64,000 bases of DNA from Chryseobacterium sp. CY350 (GTDB lineage Bacteria; Bacteroidota; Bacteroidia; Flavobacteriales; Weeksellaceae), in assembly GCF_027945075.1 (NCBI RefSeq), contig NZ_CP116034.1, positions 2,604,001 through 2,668,000 on the forward strand, given 5' to 3'. Position numbers and translations under genes: made by a program. A model generated the notes under the pieces. It was given only the letters and a program-made list of their open reading frames with translations. It was not told the DNA's origin and searched no databases. Positions 62,170 to 64,000 of this stretch are shown here, piece by piece. The stretch's first letter is position 1; each line of letters starts with the position of its first letter.

Positions 62170-63180
62170 TTATTTGTTAAAAGCTAAGTTTTCTTCCAGT
62201 GCTTTGTCCAAATCATTTACAGAAATTTCTTTGCTAGAATTTATAATAGATTTTTTTGCTGCATCATTTGCTATTTTAACAACAAGAGCATATGATAATC
62301 CTTGCATCTTAGATGCACATTTACTGAGATCAATCTCTTTATTAAGTCTTAATGCTGAAAATGTTATTTTAAGTAGATCTATGATTTCATTTTCGTTTGG
62401 TCTAGGCAATTCAATGATTTCATCAAATCTTCTAAACAAAGCTTTATCTAAACTAGCTTCTAAATTTGTTGTAGCAATTAAAATCCCTTGACCCTTGTAC
62501 TCTTCTAAAAGTCCTAAAACTATATTAACAATACGATGAATTTCACCAATATCATTAGATTTGGAATCTCTTTGTTGTCCTATAATATCAAACTCATCTA
62601 ATAATAAAACGCAAGGGTAGTTTTCAATACTTTCAAACAGTTTATTTAGATTTGATGCTGATTCCCCAAGGTATGAAGATATTATTGTATCGAAACGAAC
62701 TTTATAGAAAGGTAATCCCAAATCCCAAGCAATCCTTTCAGCTGTCATACTTTTTCCACATCCTGAACTACCGTACAAAAGTATTTTTTGACGGGGTCTA
62801 AGACCGTGGTGAGCTAATCTTTCTCTTGCTATATATTCCTTTTCAATTCTCAACACTTTTTCTTCCACCGATGGAGCAAGAACCATATCGTGTCTTAAAA
62901 AATCATTTTCTATATGAGTCGCTAAAGGTAATTTATACCTTCTATCGGCAGGAATCGAAAAAATATCATCTTTACTTTTTGTGAGTTTTAGTACTGGCGA
63001 TCTCTGAGGTTCAATAACTTTTGCAAGATTTCCTTCAAGAATCATATCAAGCCTCTCTGCCAATTTCGTATGCCCCTTTTTTCTCTCATCCTCAATAATG
63101 GAATAAGCTATCCTTACCAAAGGCTCTTCTTTATTGCCTTCGATAGATTTGAACAATCTTGTAAGTAGTGTTTGGTTCAT
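62170..63180 (-). CDS. AAA+ ATPase, IetA-type partner of the S8 protease
   Basis: A 336-residue AAA+ protein. Walker A is GSSGCGKS (137-144), Walker B VLLLDEFD (191-198); ATTNLE (sensor 1) and LFRRFDEIIELPRP (arginine fingers and second region of homology) follow. Residues 1-100 are helical with little similarity. It resembles the FtsH/spastin-like ATPases fused operonically to subtilisins, as in the IetAS defence pair of Gao and colleagues. It appears intact. Confidence 0.85.
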   Translation of the reverse strand: MNQTLLTRLFKSIEGNKEEPLVRIAYSIIEDERKKGHTKLAERLDMILEGNLAKVIEPQRSPVLKLTKSKDDIFSIPADRRYKLPLATHIENDFLRHDMVLAPSVEEKVLRIEKEYIARERLAHHGLRPRQKILLYGSSGCGKSMTAERIAWDLGLPFYKVRFDTIISSYLGESASNLNKLFESIENYPCVLLLDEFDIIGQQRDSKSNDIGEIHRIVNIVLGLLEEYKGQGILIATTNLEASLDKALFRRFDEIIELPRPNENEIIDLLKITFSALRLNKEIDLSKCASKMQGLSYALVVKIANDAAKKSIINSSKEISVNDLDKALEENLAFNK

Positions 63181-63203
63181 CTAGATGATATAACTTTCAG
63201 ATG

Positions 63204-63211
63204 CAAATTTA
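63204..63211 (-). promoter_or_regulatory. -7 promoter element of the ATPase-protease operon
   Basis: Minus strand TAAATTTG, 23 bp before the ATG at 63180. A second TAAATTTG lies 14 bp upstream (63218-63225). Confidence 0.5.
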
Positions 63212-63390
63212 AACATTCAAATTTACACTCTAAATATATAAATAATTTTAAGTTTATATTAGAATAAGTTCAGTTATCTATATAAGTAAAGCTTTTAGTG
63301 ATGTAAGTTCAAAATTAAAACATACATAATATTGAATAAGTAGTAAAAGAATAGATAACATAGTCCCCCTTTTATTCCCCCTTGAAAACA

Positions 63391-63425
63391 AAAAAGACTG
63401 TTAATCAATGATTAACAGTCTTTTT
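63391..63425 (-). terminator. Terminator of the tRNA cluster
   Basis: GACTGTTAATC (63396-63406) and GATTAACAGTC (63410-63420) form an 11-bp stem with a 3-nt loop, bordered by A5 and T5, so it is symmetric. It is right after the tRNA-Leu(UAA) 3' end in transcription order. The rest of the gap 63181-63428 holds only the ATPase promoter. Confidence 0.85.
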
Positions 63426-63428
63426 GTG

Positions 63429-63510
63429 TACCCCAGACGGGACTTGAACCCGTACATCCGAAGATACAGGATTTTAAGTCCTGCGTGTCTACCAATTCCA
63501 CCACCAGGGC
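63429..63510 (-). tRNA. tRNA-Leu (anticodon UAA)
   Basis: 82 nt. The minus strand starts GCCCTGGTGGTGG. The anticodon stem-loop CAGGA-CTTAAAA-TCCTG gives anticodon TAA. The long variable arm typical of class II tRNAs is present, the T loop reads GGGTTCAAGTCCC, and the discriminator is A. CCA is not encoded. Confidence 0.95.
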
Positions 63511-63519
63511 ATGGAGTGG

Positions 63520-63592
63520 AGCGAAAAACGGGACTCGAACCCGCGACCCCAACCTTGGCAAGGTTGTGCTCTACCAGCTGAGCTATTTTCGC
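63520..63592 (-). tRNA. tRNA-Gly (anticodon GCC)
   Basis: 73 nt. Acceptor GCGAAAA pairs with TTTTCGC, discriminator U. D arm TAGCTCAGCTGGTAGAGCA; anticodon loop TTGCCAA gives GCC; T arm GGGTTCGAGTCCC. Confidence 0.95.
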
Positions 63593-63600
63593 ATAATTTG

Positions 63601-63682
63601 TGCGGATGAAGGGACTCGAACCCCCACGCCTCACGGCACCAGATCCTAAGTCTGGCGTGGCTACCAATTACACCACATCCGC
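63601..63682 (-). tRNA. tRNA-Leu (anticodon UAG)
   Basis: 82 nt. Acceptor GCGGATG/CATCCGC, discriminator A; anticodon stem-loop CCAGA-CTTAGGA-TCTGG gives TAG. Class II variable arm; T arm GGGGTTCGAGTCCC. Confidence 0.95.
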
Positions 63683-63856
63683 ATTATTATTGAGTTATTT
63701 TAAAGAACTTCTTTCGTTTTTGTGAGTGCAAATATAGGGCAATAATTTGTATTTGCAAGAGTTTTCACAAAAAAAATTATTTTTTTTCAAAATTTATTGG
63801 GGAGGCGTTTTTATTACATTTCAATTTACTACTTTTACAAAGTTAATATTTACGAT

Positions 63857-64000
63857 ATGGAATTACAAGGAACGGTAAAGAAAATCACTGATGTTCAAAC
63901 ATTTGCGAGTGGTTTTCAAAAAAGAGAAATGGTTATTCTTACGCAGGAGCAATACCCACAGCCAATAAACATTGAATTTTTACAGGATAAAATAAATTTA
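63857..64000 (+). CDS. DUF3127 protein, C-terminus beyond window
   Basis: The frame from ATG 63857 runs open to the right edge (48 codons): MELQGTVKKITDVQTFASGF, then KREMVILTQEQYPQPINIEF. This is the start of DUF3127, a small Bacteroidota family resembling single-stranded-DNA-binding OB folds. Only the first half is seen, so length and ending cannot be judged. Confidence 0.8.
   Translation, partial: MELQGTVKKITDVQTFASGFQKREMVILTQEQYPQPINIEFLQDKINL

Noticed and set aside
63401..63667. Minus-strand protein frame across the tRNAs
   Set aside because: It covers the tRNA genes and their terminator, whose structure and anticodons are clear.

Overview
The window looks like a chromosomal segment of a Flavobacteriia member, most likely Chryseobacterium or a close Weeksellaceae relative. 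The DNA is AT-rich. Promoters have the Bacteroidota form (TTTG or TTG, then TAnnTTTG), and clear Shine-Dalgarno sequences are scarce. Gene content includes DUF2795, a GH3-family enzyme, bacilliredoxin, a PASTA-tailed FtsI, a 636-residue FtsZ and lipoproteins with short lipoboxes. The genus is inferred from overall protein resemblance, not from a marker search.

Layout. 1-4.8 kb: an AsmA/DUF748-like protein cut by the left edge, DUF2797 and DUF389 proteins, a sugar-nucleotide epimerase and a DUF2795 protein. 4.9-13.4 kb: secA, a TonB-dependent siderophore receptor with a PepSY membrane protein (probable iron uptake), a ROK kinase and msrA. 13.5-21.7 kb: an accessory region with a TPR lipoprotein-type sensor kinase and its regulator, followed by small genes (KTSC, a DUF1508 pair, a broken DUF6232 gene, a small secreted cysteine protein) and a TerB-like / coiled-coil membrane / vWA-like lipoprotein run. 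Two identical 16-bp palindromes sit 29 nt from the -7 G of two promoters here and are candidate operators for the regulator. 21.8-31.2 kb: an OmpR-type two-component system, a Usp-like and a DUF1275 protein, an unusual array of five palindromes at exactly 41-bp spacing, then mutL, a rhomboid protease, two tandem EEP-family enzymes and two lipoproteins. 31.2-33.7 kb: GH3 and bacilliredoxin genes and a 475-bp gap with a possible small transcript.

33.7-51.4 kb is a complete minus-strand division and cell-wall (dcw) cluster in the order mraZ-rsmH-ftsL-ftsI-murE-(orf)-mraY-murD-ftsW-(orf)-murG-murC-(orf)-ftsQ-ftsA-ftsZ, then yqeY. Three unrecognised small genes are embedded in it, and three MraZ boxes at exact 10-bp period lie upstream of mraZ. 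51.6-53.6 kb: an alpha/beta hydrolase, engB and a GNAT acetyltransferase.

53.9-63.2 kb is the most interesting accessory region. It holds (i) a caspase-like protease next to a V8/Mpr-like serine protease that has a pro-region but no signal peptide, possibly an intracellular proteolytic cascade; (ii) a NarL-type two-component system with a multi-pass membrane protein and a lipoprotein; and (iii) an AAA+ ATPase / subtilisin pair resembling the IetAS anti-phage system. In the last, an IS3-family element (59332-60607) has cut off the subtilisin before its catalytic serine and supplies the new stop codon. The window ends with tRNA-Leu(UAG), tRNA-Gly(GCC) and tRNA-Leu(UAA) and the start of a DUF3127 gene.
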